The notes below the pieces were generated by a model, which was given only the letters and a program-made list of their open reading frames with translations, was not told the DNA's origin and made no database searches. A DNA stretch of 5,794 bases, from the NCBI GenBank assembly GCA_964530415.1, contig CAZHAM010000035.1, positions 1 to 5,794 on the forward strand, written 5' to 3'. This document shows, in pieces, positions 1-5,794 of this stretch. How positions within the stretch are numbered: position 1 is the stretch's first letter; every line of letters begins with the position of its first letter. A program made the position numbers and the translations under genes. This stretch comes from CAZHAM01 sp964530415. Lineage in GTDB: Bacteria; Patescibacteriota; WWE3; UBA101185; UBA10185.

Positions 1-475
1 TTATTTTATTAAAGGGGTCCCAAACAAACGGGTAGTTTTTATTTGGAACAGTCACCGCGATTGTGCCTCCAGGTTTTAACACCCTGTATAGTTCGCTTGA
101 GGCTTTGACGTCATCTGGTATATGCTCTAAAACCTCGGTACAAACTATCTTGTCAAAATAATTGTTCTCAAATCTTAAATTTGTTATATCCCCTATTTCA
201 AAAGTGATTTTGTTGCTATCTTTTAACCAATTTTTTGCCATACCTAAAATGTTTTCGTCATAATCTACTGCAAAAACTTTACAGTCATATAATTGATCAA
301 AAATCATTGAATAAAAGCCTTCTCCGCAACCCATATCTAAGATGAGATCACCCGGCTGAATGTCTAAATATTCGAGCATTTTAAGAATACGTCTCTTAAA
401 ATTTAGATCCCCGACTTTGCTGAGAATCTCGTCCAGCTTTTGCGATTTTTCAAGCGATAGATTAAGGTTGTACAT
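1..475 (-). CDS. Class I SAM-dependent methyltransferase, 3' end beyond the window
   Basis: This is the first 158 codons of a Rossmann-fold methyltransferase that transfers a methyl group from S-adenosylmethionine; the reading frame runs off base 1 without a stop. The order of motifs is typical of the Methyltransf_11/25-type families: motif I LDMGCGEGF at residues 46-54, an acidic residue after the next strand (D71 in VDYD), CTEVLEHIPDD at 112-122, and LKPGG at 133-137. The ATG at 475 is well supported because an in-frame TAA lies only 12 bases upstream (485-487). The gene overlaps the end of the GT4 gene by 14 bases, so the two are probably translated in a coupled way. The substrate cannot be read from the sequence; the position behind two glycosyltransferases suggests a sugar or lipid-linked glycan, which is inference. 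Full-length relatives are usually about 200-260 residues, so perhaps a third is missing. Confidence 0.93.
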   Translation of the reverse strand, partial: MYNLNLSLEKSQKLDEILSKVGDLNFKRRILKMLEYLDIQPGDLILDMGCGEGFYSMIFDQLYDCKVFAVDYDENILGMAKNWLKDSNKITFEIGDITNLRFENNYFDKIVCTEVLEHIPDDVKASSELYRVLKPGGTIAVTVPNKNYPFVWDPFNKI

Positions 476-1634
476 AGGAATTAATTATAACGTCTGCGTT
501 TGAAAACCCAAACATCTTCTGCGCGTAATCACGACATTTGGTTTGGAGCTCCTTTTTGTAACTTTCATTTGATATTTTGACTTTATATTCCTGAATAATT
601 TTAGAAATTGATTCTGGTGTCGGATTATATGGAAGATAAAAAGCGACATCTTTATTTAAAAAAGTCGGCGGAGAACCTCTTTCGGTTACAATAAGCGGCG
701 TTCCGCAGGAAATTGACTCGAGCAAAGTTGTCGAGAAACCCTCATCATACAGGTACGGGGAAATCATAAAATCACACATATTATATAAGCTCACTAACTT
801 GTTCAATTCTTCGCGGTTGTCCTGAGATAAAATTCCATAAAACTTTACGTTGGTTAATCCGGAATATGTTTGCATTATTTGTTTTTCATCACTACCTCCA
901 CCTACAACATGGAAGATCACGTCAGTAAATAATTTTGCAGTTTCTAAAAAGACGTAAATTCCTTTTTTCTCAATCAACCTGCCTACAAATAAAACGTTGA
1001 TGGAATTGTTACTTGGGGCTTCAGTTTCGATTATCTTAAAAGTATCCGTGTCAATCCAGTTTGGATGTACCTTTACTTTTTCCGGCGACACACCGATGTT
1101 TATAATCTCGGTCTTTGAGACTTCGGACACAGCTAAGATTACATCAAATCCGTTTAATATTGATTTAACCAAGTAACTAAGCAGAGGACGTTCGGAAAAA
1201 CAATATACTGCATGTGTGCTAACAACAGATCTCACAGGATGAATTATCGTAAGCACTCGGGTAATCGCTGCTCCAATTAATCCGTGGGCATGAATACAAC
1301 TAATTTTCTTGTAATTTTTCAAATAATAGAAAAAACTTAAGTAAAATAAGCCGGGGAATAAATACAAAAACTGTAGGACAAAATATTTTTCCAACTTATT
1401 AAACAAATCATACCCAGGCCAATTAATTCTATGAAATTCATAATTCTCGTATTTTTCAAATTTATCACCTTTAATATTTCTTGTTAGGGGCTGATACGTT
1501 AAAACGATCGGATACAGATTTTTTTTGACACAATAAGCAACCAGCTTGTCTATATGCGATTCCACACCGCCAAGATTTGGTCTAGCAAACGGACTAATTA
1601 TTAATATATTTGCCTTGCCGTTTGAAGTATCCAT
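462..1634 (-). CDS. Glycosyltransferase family 4 (GT-B fold)
   Basis: This 390-residue protein is a retaining GT-B glycosyltransferase that moves a sugar from a nucleotide donor to a glycan or lipid acceptor at the cytoplasmic membrane face. The N-terminal domain starts with a beta strand and the glycine-rich acceptor loop (LGGVESH, 21-27). The C-terminal GT4 domain starts near residue 212 with VLFVGRLIEKKG (214-225), which supplies the donor-phosphate-binding Arg and Lys, and carries the EX7E motif E298-GFSTTLL-E306, followed by the usual CGTPLIVTE (310-318). Residues 84-104 are strongly hydrophobic and aromatic and probably dip into the membrane. The length is normal for the family. The start is fixed by a TAATG overlap with the isomerase stop codon, with no Shine-Dalgarno sequence in front. 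The donor and acceptor sugars are unknown. Confidence 0.95.
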   Translation of the reverse strand: MDTSNGKANILIISPFARPNLGGVESHIDKLVAYCVKKNLYPIVLTYQPLTRNIKGDKFEKYENYEFHRINWPGYDLFNKLEKYFVLQFLYLFPGLFYLSFFYYLKNYKKISCIHAHGLIGAAITRVLTIIHPVRSVVSTHAVYCFSERPLLSYLVKSILNGFDVILAVSEVSKTEIINIGVSPEKVKVHPNWIDTDTFKIIETEAPSNNSINVLFVGRLIEKKGIYVFLETAKLFTDVIFHVVGGGSDEKQIMQTYSGLTNVKFYGILSQDNREELNKLVSLYNMCDFMISPYLYDEGFSTTLLESISCGTPLIVTERGSPPTFLNKDVAFYLPYNPTPESISKIIQEYKVKISNESYKKELQTKCRDYAQKMFGFSNADVIINSYVQP

Positions 1635-1636
1635 TA
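1632..1636 (-). other. TAATG stop/start overlap (translational coupling)
   Basis: On the minus strand the TAA stop of the isomerase gene shares its last A with the ATG of the GT4 gene. The 15 bases before this ATG (around GACCCGACTATA) have no purine-rich ribosome-binding site, so re-initiation by ribosomes that finish the isomerase is the simplest explanation for how the GT4 gene is translated. Confidence 0.8.
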
Positions 1637-2203
1637 TAGTCGGGTCTTTATAACTTCCGTAATCATATGCATAATAATTGAGTGGGCATCTTCTATCACT
1701 CCATAAGATTCGATATTTACAATAATGTAATCGTCTAACATATCCTTCGCAATTCCGCCTTCAAACCCCAATAGTCCGTAAGTAAAAATTTCTAACTCTT
1801 TTGCAGCATGAATTGCTTCGATAATATTTTCTGAATTACCGCTTCCACTAATTAAAATCAATAAATCTCCATTTTTCCCATAACTTTTTAGCTGTTCCGA
1901 AAAAATAACCTTGTAATCAACGTCGTTTGACCACGCTGTTATTGACGGGATACTGTCAACTAAACTCATTACTTTTATCCTTTTGAACTCGACGTCTGTA
2001 GGATTTTTCCCTAAAACAGTTTTCTGTAAATCGCATACGAAATGTGAAGCAGTAGCAGCACTCCCACCGTTTCCCGCTACAAACACGGTGCCGTCGCTAT
2101 CCCTTGTTTGAAGTATTTTATCTACCAGTTCATTGATTTTTTCGTCATCTAAACTATTAATTGAATTGATGAGATTTTTTTTATAATTGTCTAAAATTTC
2201 CAT
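1634..2203 (-). CDS. GmhA-like SIS-domain sugar-phosphate isomerase
   Basis: This 189-residue protein consists of one SIS domain and resembles GmhA, which converts sedoheptulose 7-phosphate to D-glycero-D-manno-heptose 7-phosphate, the first step of ADP- or GDP-heptose synthesis; GmhA is about the same length (192 in E. coli). The phosphate-binding elements are GNGGSAATASH (44-54) and SGSGNS (119-124); the C-terminal helix has EDAHSIIMH (171-179). Aligned by eye with E. coli GmhA, the histidines H61 and H180 are kept (H54, H179), but E65 becomes D58 and Q172 becomes E171, so the metal/catalytic site differs from the classical enzyme. I recall related GmhA-like SIS proteins with Asp at the first site, so this may be a subgroup trait. 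No heptose kinase, phosphatase or nucleotidyltransferase gene is in the window. The gene lies 26 bases after the GT2 gene and overlaps the GT4 gene by one base. DiaA-like or other sugar-isomerase roles are alternatives. Confidence 0.88.
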   Translation of the reverse strand: MEILDNYKKNLINSINSLDDEKINELVDKILQTRDSDGTVFVAGNGGSAATASHFVCDLQKTVLGKNPTDVEFKRIKVMSLVDSIPSITAWSNDVDYKVIFSEQLKSYGKNGDLLILISGSGNSENIIEAIHAAKELEIFTYGLLGFEGGIAKDMLDDYIIVNIESYGVIEDAHSIIMHMITEVIKTRL

Positions 2204-2229
2204 ATTTATGTATATTCTACATTAGTGCT

Positions 2230-3249
2230 TTATTGTTTCCATTCAGACCTATCGGCTTCTGAAGTTACAAATCTGCTCGAAATAAATCCTAATCCATATT
2301 CAAATAAAGTTATTTCGCACGCTAAAACATGAAAGAACCATGCAACATCAGGTTTTTTCATATACCCTTTAACAGAATGAAAAATTAAAGGAACTATCGT
2401 GACACAACTGAGTACAAATTTTAGTAAACCCGCTGTGTTACTTTTGGTCTCCCAAACGTAAGTACGGTCTCCTTTAGTTTTGTGAAATAAAAAATCTTTA
2501 ACCCTTCTCCTCTGCTTCCTCGCAAACTTCCCGATATCGCTTTCACAAAAAGTGTGAATGATTCCGTTTTTAACTTTTATAAACTTTACGCTTTGGTTTT
2601 TTTGAATATACGTTGAAAGAATATCTATATCAAATAAATAATCTGATTGTGTGTTTTGTTTTAAGAAACTTGTTCTAAACACAGTTCCGTTTGCTCCGAT
2701 TGTAGGAAGCCCGGCTTTACCAAACTCTACTACTAAATAATCTCCTTTATCTTCTTCTTTGTGGTCAATCTCCGTCCATTTGCCCGAAATTAAATTTAAC
2801 CTATCGTAATTTCCCAAAAAGTGACACAGTGGATCGTTCATGCCGATCAAAGCGCAATATCTGGTTATAAAACCGTCTTCTTTACGCCAGGTGTATTGCC
2901 AAGGCTCTGAGCCTACAACATCGGTGTGGTGTAATAAAGGTTGAATCATCTGGCTCATCCATTCAGAATCGGGAAGAATATTGTCAGAATCAATTAAGGC
3001 ACAAAACTCACCGGTAGCGTGGTCTAATGCAGCTTTTTTTCCAGCCTCGCCTGTTTTAAGAGGATTTTCAACGACTTTGCAGTTATATTTATTGGCAATT
3101 TCAATAGTAGCGTCGGACGAGCCGCCGTCAGCAACAATGATTTCGATCTTTTCCTGGGGATAATTTTGCGATCTAATAGATTTTAAACAATCTTCGAGAA
3201 CACTCCCAGCGTTTAAGGTTGGGATCAAAACAGAGATATTAGGTTCCAT
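2230..3249 (-). CDS. Glycosyltransferase family 2 with C-terminal membrane segments
   Basis: This 339-residue protein is a GT-A fold, inverting-type glycosyltransferase. The N-terminal nucleotide-sugar domain shows ISVLIPTLNAG (5-15), VADGGSSDAT (39-48) with D41 for the uridine/base site, and the metal-binding DSD at 87-89 in LIDSDNILP. A second region contains GANGTVFR (185-192) and FDIDI (206-210), the position of the acceptor/catalytic acidic residues, then IIHTF (230-234) and Q246-RRR, a partial match to the QxxRW loop. Two hydrophobic stretches, about 274-293 and 302-325, probably anchor the protein in the membrane, which suits a lipid-linked acceptor. Residues 113-170 form an insert rich in Trp, Tyr and charged residues that I cannot assign. 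The start codon lies 4 bases after the radical SAM stop codon (AGAGAG directly abuts the ATG, too close to be a good ribosome-binding site), so coupling is likely. Confidence 0.93.
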   Translation of the reverse strand: MEPNISVLIPTLNAGSVLEDCLKSIRSQNYPQEKIEIIVADGGSSDATIEIANKYNCKVVENPLKTGEAGKKAALDHATGEFCALIDSDNILPDSEWMSQMIQPLLHHTDVVGSEPWQYTWRKEDGFITRYCALIGMNDPLCHFLGNYDRLNLISGKWTEIDHKEEDKGDYLVVEFGKAGLPTIGANGTVFRTSFLKQNTQSDYLFDIDILSTYIQKNQSVKFIKVKNGIIHTFCESDIGKFARKQRRRVKDFLFHKTKGDRTYVWETKSNTAGLLKFVLSCVTIVPLIFHSVKGYMKKPDVAWFFHVLACEITLFEYGLGFISSRFVTSEADRSEWKQ

Positions 3250-3253
3250 CTCT

Positions 3254-4960
3254 CTATTTTACTACATTACTCAATTCTACTTCAGCTTCAGCGTCAGCTT
3301 TCGCGCTTTCTAATATTTTTTCTTCAGCGATCTTATCTTCTTTTTTAGGAAGTACATGTGTAAATAAACTTTTTACAGCATTTCCCCAGAATTCAAATGA
3401 AAACCAGTTTACTTTTGTTTGATTTTTGTCGAAATCTAATAAGTGGCCGATTAATTTCCAGGCTGAATAAAATAAGAATTTAACGTCGTCAAAATTTCGG
3501 ACGCTCAAAACTTTGCGAATCATATATTGTGGCGTAAAAAACGAGGAATACAGCTCTTGAGTTAACTCCAACAGTCTTTCTTCTGAAAAAGGAACTTTCA
3601 TAACCGGTCTTCTCATATCAAATTTTTCGTAATCATCAGGAGCGACCGAAAGCCAATCGTTTTCGATACATTGTTTGTACAAAGGAGTCCCCGGATAAGG
3701 AATTACAATAGTAGCCTGCATTGTGTCCACATACCCCTTTTGAAAGCATCTTTTAGCAATCGCTATGGTGTTTTTAGCCATTTCTTCGGTTTCCCAGGGG
3801 TAACCGAGCATTATGGTTAAATGGGGTTCTAAACCGCCTTTTTTGGCCATTCTGACGCCGTCTTCGATCTGGTGTACTTTTAGTCCTTTGTCTAGTTTAT
3901 CCAGAGTTTCCTGGTTGCCAGATTCCATGCCGTATAAAATGAACCTAAAGTTGGCTTTGCCCATTAAATCGTAATATTCCTGTGTTAATGCGTTTAAGCG
4001 CATATTGCACCCCATAACCACTTTTTTGTTGTAACCTGATTCAATTAGCAAATTGCAAAACTTTTTTAAAGGCGGGCCAACAAATAATGTTCCGGCATCA
4101 TCAAATATTTCGCGAACTCCGTAATTATCGACAACGTGTTTTACTTCGGCAAATAATCTTTCGGGGCTGAATCTTCGGTAAGTTCCCATTGGATTTATCG
4201 TATGATCCCAAACACAAAATGTGCATCTGTTCCACCAGCAGTCTTTGCCTGAATACATGTATGTGGCTGGCGTATATTTATAGTTGCCGTTTGCAAAGGC
4301 GTAAAGTTTCCATTTAGTTAAATCGCGGTCGACAAAAGGGAGTTCGTCTAAATTGTGGTTTTGTTTTAACGGCCCCGAAACCCAATATGCGTCCTCTTCT
4401 CCGGTTAAATCGGATTTTTCATATTTTACCCATTGTTCACTTAATTTAATTCTCGCGTCACCGTTTCTGCCCCAAATACCGCCGACCAATTCGTCGCCTT
4501 TTGATAAGGAATTAGCTAAATCGGTAAGCATAAAATCATAGTCGCCACCGGTTATAACGTAATCTACCTTCGAGTTATCCATTGTTTCTTTTGGTCTAAA
4601 TGTGACTTGGTCGCCTACCCAAGCTAACTTCATTTCCGGGAACTTTTCTTTTAGATCATTTATGATAACCCAGTGCTGTTTTACAACGGGAGATTTGGTC
4701 TCCACCATTAAAAGATCAGGCTTTTCGGCTCTGAGTTTGTCGAGCCACTGATCGTATGTCCATTCTTCAGCTATTCCGTCCAACCACACTACGTCATACC
4801 CCTTTGATTGAGCCTGTGAGGCAGCGTAAGCCGGTACCATAGGGTAAATGTACGTTTTAGCGTTAAAGTACTGAAATTGCCTATTTTGAGACAACAAGGG
4901 GACTCCTTTGTCGGTTTGTATTGGTGGATAGCCAACTGCTATTTTAAATTGTTCAGACAT
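3254..4960 (-). CDS. B12-binding-domain radical SAM protein with CX4CX2C cluster motif
   Basis: This 568-residue protein has the layout of cobalamin-dependent radical SAM enzymes, many of which methylate unactivated carbons or build lipids and natural products. Residues 1-155 look like a B12-binding Rossmann domain (QSKGYDVVWLDG at 51-62, VDYVITGGDYD at 132-142), without the DxHxxG ligand motif, as is common in this class. The radical SAM barrel spans about 232-430: cysteines C241, C246 and C249 in CWWNRCTFC for the 4Fe-4S cluster, GMESGNQETL (344-353), LGYPWET (385-391) and PYPGTPLY (421-428). The first cysteine spacing is four residues rather than the canonical three. After residue 430 come a helical domain and a Lys/Glu/Ala-rich tail (539-562) of unknown role. 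The start is firm: an in-frame TGA lies 3 bases upstream of the ATG. The substrate is unknown; C-methylation of a sugar or lipid would suit the neighbours but is inference. Confidence 0.93.
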   Translation of the reverse strand: MSEQFKIAVGYPPIQTDKGVPLLSQNRQFQYFNAKTYIYPMVPAYAASQAQSKGYDVVWLDGIAEEWTYDQWLDKLRAEKPDLLMVETKSPVVKQHWVIINDLKEKFPEMKLAWVGDQVTFRPKETMDNSKVDYVITGGDYDFMLTDLANSLSKGDELVGGIWGRNGDARIKLSEQWVKYEKSDLTGEEDAYWVSGPLKQNHNLDELPFVDRDLTKWKLYAFANGNYKYTPATYMYSGKDCWWNRCTFCVWDHTINPMGTYRRFSPERLFAEVKHVVDNYGVREIFDDAGTLFVGPPLKKFCNLLIESGYNKKVVMGCNMRLNALTQEYYDLMGKANFRFILYGMESGNQETLDKLDKGLKVHQIEDGVRMAKKGGLEPHLTIMLGYPWETEEMAKNTIAIAKRCFQKGYVDTMQATIVIPYPGTPLYKQCIENDWLSVAPDDYEKFDMRRPVMKVPFSEERLLELTQELYSSFFTPQYMIRKVLSVRNFDDVKFLFYSAWKLIGHLLDFDKNQTKVNWFSFEFWGNAVKSLFTHVLPKKEDKIAEEKILESAKADAEAEVELSNVVK

Positions 4961-4977
4961 ACGTCAATATATAGACT

Positions 4978-4983
4978 ATTATA
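4978..4983 (-). promoter_or_regulatory. Possible -10 hexamer (TATAAT) before the radical SAM gene
   Basis: The 48-bp gap before the radical SAM gene is the longest in the window and holds a perfect TATAAT 17 bases ahead of the ATG. A TTGACC lies upstream at 4996-5001, but the spacer is only 12 bases, too short for a normal sigma-70 pair. A second hexamer, TATATT at 4966-4971, sits at -11 to -6 from the ATG. The gap is AT-rich, so chance matches are likely; this could be an internal promoter for the five downstream genes. Confidence 0.3.
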
Positions 4984-5008
4984 AATATGTACTACGGTCA
5001 AGAATCGC

Positions 5009-5794
5009 TTAATTAAAAACACTTTTAACTATATCAAATAACTGAGGTTTGTTTTTGTATAGATCCTCAAAATAATATATGCAGACTCCTTTTGACACGC
5101 CCGAAGTAGCATAGTTTAATACCTCTTTAAAATCCTCGGGCTCTGATTGAACTATGGGCAAAAAATTTAAGCCTGCCTCCCAGCAGTAATCGGCCATATC
5201 TTTAACCCAACTTGCATCTTTACCCAACGGTTTGTGGTAAAGCATCGGGGTAAAAGTTTTAACATACTGAGACATCTTGTCAAAATCCTGCGCAACAATT
5301 CTTTTTATCCCCGCTCCATAATCTTTATCCATCCAGGGAACTATGAATGCGCCAAGTTCGGAATTTATTGTTGAGGCCTCTTTGATAAAAGACACAATTT
5401 GATCTGATTTAAATTCCAACCATTCGAAATAGTAACTTCCGTCAATAAGTAAATATAATTCTTCAAAATTTTTGTACACAAGTTTTTCTCCGATATGTTC
5501 TTCAAATTTTGCTAGACATCTTTCGCAGTAACAGGTGTCTAAAAGTTTTGGTTCAACAGTATCCCACTTTGTTGCGTATCTAATAAAATTTAACCAGATT
5601 CCGTCAACGCCAAGATTAGTAAATTCTTTAATTTTATTAAGCACTTCTTCGCGAACTTTTTCGTGTGTGGGACATAAATAGAAATTCTCGGAAATGTCAT
5701 TTTTTTCACCATCTGCGTTAACGGGGATTGCGTCGGGATATCTATCAATTTGCTCTTTGCCATAAAAAACAGGTACTTCGGCAAATACTTTTAA
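5009..5794 (-). CDS. Glycoside-hydrolase-like TIM-barrel protein, 5' end beyond the window
   Basis: The last 261 codons of a larger gene are present; the frame stays open to base 5794, so the in-frame GTG at 5642-5644 is internal, not a start. In fragment numbering, LKVFAEVPVFYG (1-12), CPTHEKVREEV (41-51), LGVDGIWLNFIRY (61-73), LGAFIVPW (147-154), FTPMLYHK (181-188), FLPIVQ (211-216) and GVCIYYFED (236-244) look like successive beta strands of a (beta/alpha)8 barrel, as in the poorly characterised glycoside-hydrolase-like families with a VDGIxLDxIRY-type strand. Between strands lies DTCYCERCLAKF (86-97), a CxCxxC cluster seen in some such proteins and possibly metal-binding. No membrane segment is visible; a signal peptide, if any, would be outside the window. 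A role in cutting or binding a glycan would suit the neighbours, but no catalytic pair can be assigned and I cannot name the family with confidence. Confidence 0.8.
   Translation of the reverse strand, partial: LKVFAEVPVFYGKEQIDRYPDAIPVNADGEKNDISENFYLCPTHEKVREEVLNKIKEFTNLGVDGIWLNFIRYATKWDTVEPKLLDTCYCERCLAKFEEHIGEKLVYKNFEELYLLIDGSYYFEWLEFKSDQIVSFIKEASTINSELGAFIVPWMDKDYGAGIKRIVAQDFDKMSQYVKTFTPMLYHKPLGKDASWVKDMADYCWEAGLNFLPIVQSEPEDFKEVLNYATSGVSKGVCIYYFEDLYKNKPQLFDIVKSVFN

Noticed and set aside
2208..2222. Inverted repeat ATGTA-TATTC-TACAT between the GT2 and isomerase genes
   Set aside because: The stem is only 5 AT-rich base pairs with no T-run after it, too weak for a terminator and easily due to chance.
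2981..3163. 60-codon plus-strand open frame
   Set aside because: It is antisense to the conserved nucleotide-binding part of the GT2 gene, has no recognisable motif and no ribosome-binding site.
4353..4541. 62-codon plus-strand open frame
   Set aside because: It is antisense to the linker between the B12 and radical SAM domains and shows no protein-like motifs.
4500..4960. Missing DxHxxG cobalt-ligand motif as a sign of a degenerate B12 domain
   Set aside because: Many cobalamin-dependent radical SAM enzymes lack this His ligand, so its absence here is not evidence of lost B12 binding.
5642..5644. GTG as the start of the hydrolase-like gene
   Set aside because: The same frame continues upstream for 50 codons to the window edge with family-like sequence (CPTHEKVREEV leading into the strand), so the gene is truncated by the window rather than starting here.
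5590..5784. 64-codon minus-strand open frame
   Set aside because: It lies in a different frame of the hydrolase-like gene, whose own frame is open and shows barrel-like motifs through the same bases up to the window edge.
1..5794. Possible alternative genetic code, since no visible stop codon is TGA
   Set aside because: There are only five stops to judge from, and no in-frame TGA interrupts about 1,900 codons of conserved proteins, as would be expected if TGA coded for an amino acid.

Overview
All six genes in this window lie on the minus strand and are packed head to tail, so transcription runs from high to low coordinates. The DNA is AT-rich (high thirties percent G+C by eye). The largest non-coding gap is 48 bp, and no stretch over 300 bp lacks a gene. 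No rRNA, tRNA, CRISPR array, insertion sequence or convincing terminator was seen.

In order of transcription the genes are: (1) the 3' part of a gene for a soluble TIM-barrel, glycoside-hydrolase-like protein, whose 5' end is outside the window; (2) a cobalamin-binding-type radical SAM enzyme; (3) a GT2 (GT-A fold) glycosyltransferase with two hydrophobic C-terminal segments; (4) a GmhA-like SIS-domain sugar-phosphate isomerase; (5) a GT4 (GT-B fold) glycosyltransferase; (6) a class I SAM-dependent methyltransferase whose 3' end is outside the window. The last four are very tightly linked: a 4-bp gap, a 26-bp gap, a TAATG overlap and a 14-bp overlap.

The content suggests part of a surface-polysaccharide or glycolipid cluster. 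In that reading the isomerase supplies a (possibly heptose) sugar phosphate, the two glycosyltransferases assemble the glycan at the inner face of the membrane, the methyltransferase and radical SAM enzyme decorate sugar or lipid, and the hydrolase-like protein trims or binds glycan. The role of each class comes from family knowledge; the joint pathway is inference, and no nucleotide-sugar activation gene is present here to fix the sugar.

The organism is a bacterium using the standard code: the five visible stop codons are TAA (four) and TAG (one), and there is no in-frame TGA in roughly 1,900 codons. None of the five visible start codons has a convincing Shine-Dalgarno sequence, and most have a TATAAT-like hexamer close upstream. 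Compact, AT-rich gene clusters of this kind occur in candidate-phyla (Patescibacteria-like) and other uncultured bacterial genomes, but the window has no phylogenetic marker, so this placement is weak. I did not find a clearly new system. The points most worth checking are the radical SAM cysteine spacing, the changed metal-site residues in the isomerase, the unidentified hydrolase-like protein and the unusual translation-start context.
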